Of a stretch of DNA of 7,568 nucleotides, positions 6,571 to 7,568 are shown one piece after another. Source of the DNA: Phyllobacteriaceae bacterium (GTDB taxonomy: Bacteria > Pseudomonadota > Alphaproteobacteria > Rhizobiales > Rhizobiaceae); the NCBI GenBank assembly GCA_024645155.1, contig JAHEGF010000163.1, positions 1 through 7,568 of the forward strand. Direction: 5' to 3'. Numbering within the stretch: position 1 is the stretch's first letter; each line of letters opens with the position of its first letter. The notes under the pieces are model-generated. The model made no database searches. It was not told the origin of the DNA and saw nothing but the letters and a program-made list of their open reading frames with translations. A program made the position numbers and the translations under genes.

Positions 6571-7262
6571 TGACGACTATCAAACCTCCTGTTTTGCAAT
6601 TGAAGTCAGTCAGTCGCCACTATTCGCAAGGGGGCAGGAAACTTTCAATTCTGGACGGTGCAAATCTCGAGATTGCCACGGGAGAAATGGTCGCTCTTGT
6701 TGCCCCCTCGGGCGCTGGCAAATCGACATTGCTGCACATCGCAGGCTTGTTGGAGCCGCCGGATGCCGGTGAAGTCGTGCTCGCCGGGCGCACATCGGGG
6801 CGCTTGTCTGACGATGAACGCACGGCGCTACGCCGCAACGATGTCGGATTTGTCTATCAGTTCCATCACTTGCTGCCGGAATTCTCCGCCCTTGAGAACA
6901 TCATGCTGCCACAACTTATCCATGGCCTTGACCGTGAGGCGGCACAGGAGCGCGCGAGCCAACTGCTCGACTACATGAAGATCGGACCGCGCGCAGAACA
7001 CCGCCCGTCGGAATTGTCGGGAGGCGAGCAGCAGCGTGTTGCGATAGCGCGCGCGGTGGCCAACGCGCCACTCATTCTGCTTGCCGACGAGCCAACCGGT
7101 AACCTTGACCCGCAGACCGCTTCCTACGTGTTTGAAGCGCTCGAGGCACTGGTACGTCAATCCGGCTTGTCAGCCCTGATTGCCACTCACAATCACGAGA
7201 TTGCACGGCGCATGGATCGCCGTGTGACACTTCAGGCCGGGCAGATCATCGAAACGAAATAG
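6570..7262 (+). CDS. lolD: Lipoprotein-releasing ABC transporter ATP-binding protein LolD
   Basis: ABC ATPase of 230 aa that powers lipoprotein release with the adjacent LolC/E permease at the cytoplasmic face of the inner membrane. Walker A is APSGAGKST (45-53; alanine replaces the usual first glycine), the Q-loop glutamine is Q97, the signature is LSGGEQQR (149-156), Walker B is LILLADEP (168-175), the D-loop is NLD (178-180) and the switch histidine is H207. I place the start at the ATG whose A is the last base of the lolC stop. An upstream extension to 6522 would only add residues encoded within the lolC end and lacks family similarity. No clear Shine-Dalgarno is seen, so translation is probably coupled to lolC. 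The length matches LolD. The main alternative, a MacB-type ATPase, is unlikely given the neighbour. Confidence 0.95.
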   Translation: MTTIKPPVLQLKSVSRHYSQGGRKLSILDGANLEIATGEMVALVAPSGAGKSTLLHIAGLLEPPDAGEVVLAGRTSGRLSDDERTALRRNDVGFVYQFHHLLPEFSALENIMLPQLIHGLDREAAQERASQLLDYMKIGPRAEHRPSELSGGEQQRVAIARAVANAPLILLADEPTGNLDPQTASYVFEALEALVRQSGLSALIATHNHEIARRMDRRVTLQAGQIIETK

Positions 7263-7323
7263 TATTTGTTGATACAAGGTACCGGTCCGGCAGCTTGTGG
7301 CGTGTCAACCGGATAGCCGACTA

Positions 7324-7352
7324 TTGACAATTTTTATAAAATAGAACATATT
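7324..7352 (+). promoter_or_regulatory. Predicted sigma-70-type promoter overlapped by LexA sites
   Basis: A consensus -35, TTGACA, lies at 7324-7329. With a 17-nt spacer the -10 is CATATT at 7347-7352 (four of six consensus bases), which would start transcription near 7359, about 35 nt before the small ORF. The spacer and -10 region are very AT-rich compared with the surroundings. The -10 lies inside the first LexA direct repeat, the expected geometry for repression. Between lolD (ends 7262) and this promoter I see no clear terminator, so read-through from lolD may also occur. Confidence 0.65.
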
Positions 7353-7380
7353 GAGAACATATTAGGTTCATAAAAAGAAC
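7344..7380 (+). promoter_or_regulatory. LexA (SOS) operator: four half-sites with 11-bp period
   Basis: GAAC at 7344-7347 and GAAC at 7355-7358 are separated by exactly 7 nt. This is the reverse complement of the alphaproteobacterial LexA box GTTC-N7-GTTC. The pattern continues: GTTC at 7366-7369 and GAAC at 7377-7380, again with 7-nt gaps, so four half-sites begin every 11 bp over 37 bp. The first pair covers the predicted -10 and the later ones the start site and early leader. Repression by LexA and induction on DNA damage are inferred from this layout. The direct-repeat box is well supported; a role for the two downstream half-sites is a guess. Confidence 0.8.
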
Positions 7381-7393
7381 ATTGGAGTCAGAA

Positions 7394-7480
7394 ATGCCCG
7401 AATTGCTTCAAGATGTGATCTCCCTGTTGTCCGTTTCCACCTTCGTGATTGCGATAGCAATGTTCATTGGCGCCATGTGA
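7394..7480 (+). CDS. Putative SOS-regulated 28-aa single-helix membrane microprotein
   Basis: A 28-codon ORF with ATG start, preceded by GGAG (7384-7387) at an ideal 6-nt distance, and ending in TGA. The only charged residues are E3 and D7; residues 8-28 (starting VISLLSVSTFVIAIAMF) form one strongly hydrophobic segment long enough to span the membrane. There is no positive residue, so orientation is unclear. It lies just downstream of a consensus -35 and an SOS operator. The size and layout recall SidA of Caulobacter (29 aa, LexA-controlled, blocks division through FtsW/FtsN) and TisB of E. coli (29 aa, LexA-controlled, depolarises the membrane), but I cannot align it to either, and TisB is basic whereas this is acidic. 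Function is therefore unknown; inhibition of division or membrane stress during DNA damage is a hypothesis. It could also be a leader peptide for a downstream gene. Confidence 0.65.
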   Translation: MPELLQDVISLLSVSTFVIAIAMFIGAM

Positions 7481-7496
7481 CTGCCAGATGCCTGCA

Positions 7497-7520
7497 AGCC
7501 TGTAATTCTGTTGACAGGCT
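7497..7520 (+). repeat. Inverted repeat downstream of the small ORF
   Basis: AGCCTGT (7497-7503) and ACAGGCT (7514-7520) are exact reverse complements with a 10-nt loop, starting 16 nt after the small ORF's stop. A hairpin here could end or protect the small transcript, but no T-run follows on the plus strand, so it is not a standard intrinsic terminator. The right arm overlaps a second TTGACA (7511-7516), which might be the -35 of a promoter for the next gene, though no good -10 follows at the usual distance. Confidence 0.45.
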
Positions 7521-7568
7521 GACATGATCGAGAAATTTCTTATCCTGAATTCCGGCTGCAGGTAGACA

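Noticed and set aside
7263..7320. Terminator after lolD
   Set aside because: Only short stems (TTGT/ACAA, CCGGT/ACCGG with a large loop) and no T-run next to them.
7511..7546. Second TTGACA as a promoter for the next gene
   Set aside because: No acceptable -10 lies 16-18 nt downstream (the nearest, TATCCT at 7541, is 24 nt away), and the hexamer is explained by the inverted-repeat arm.
7524..7565. 13-codon ORF (ATG to TAG) near the right edge
   Set aside because: Very short, weak AGG spacing only, no hydrophobic or other distinctive character; probably chance in the leader of the next gene.

Overview
This window looks like a chromosomal housekeeping region of an alphaproteobacterium, most likely from the Hyphomicrobiales (Rhizobiales). 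The evidence is the gene content and order (nuoN, birA, RNase J, methylmalonyl-CoA epimerase, DUF1467, proS, lolC/E, lolD), a ProRS without a full editing insertion, a DUF1467 protein, and a direct-repeat SOS box of the alphaproteobacterial type (GAAC-N7-GAAC, the reverse complement of GTTC-N7-GTTC). Genus cannot be read from the sequence. I saw no mobile element, CRISPR array, tRNA or rRNA.

Region 1 (1-3567, all plus strand) is the tail of a complex I (nuo) operon. The 3' end of nuoN is followed after 2 nt by birA (biotin-protein ligase). birA overlaps rnj (RNase J) by 4 nt. mce (methylmalonyl-CoA epimerase) follows after 14 nt, and a small two-helix DUF1467 membrane protein after 3 nt. This spacing suggests one transcript. 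BirA and Mce may be linked metabolically: biotinylated propionyl-CoA carboxylase makes the substrate of the epimerase.

Region 2 (3568-3961) is about 394 nt without a convincing gene. It holds a strong hairpin terminator whose best U-tract (eight T) lies on the minus strand, a wider inverted repeat around that hairpin, several smaller dyads, and a possible alternative-pairing leader before proS.

Region 3 (3962-7262) is a tightly coupled set: proS (prolyl-tRNA synthetase), a LolC/E-type permease gene (ATGA overlap) and the ATPase gene lolD (start codon overlapping the previous stop). The last two encode the lipoprotein-releasing ABC transporter of the inner membrane.

Region 4 (7263-7568) is the most interesting. 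A consensus -35 (TTGACA) and an overlapping set of four LexA half-sites, spaced exactly 11 bp apart, precede a 28-codon ORF with a good ribosome binding site. The predicted peptide is a single hydrophobic helix with two acidic residues near its N-terminus. Its size, membrane character and SOS-type promoter resemble the known SOS-induced membrane micropeptides SidA (Caulobacter, division inhibitor) and TisB (E. coli, depolarising toxin), though I see no clear sequence homology. It is a candidate undescribed DNA-damage-induced microprotein. In related genomes the DNA polymerase III alpha gene (dnaE) commonly follows lolD, but the window ends before that can be seen.
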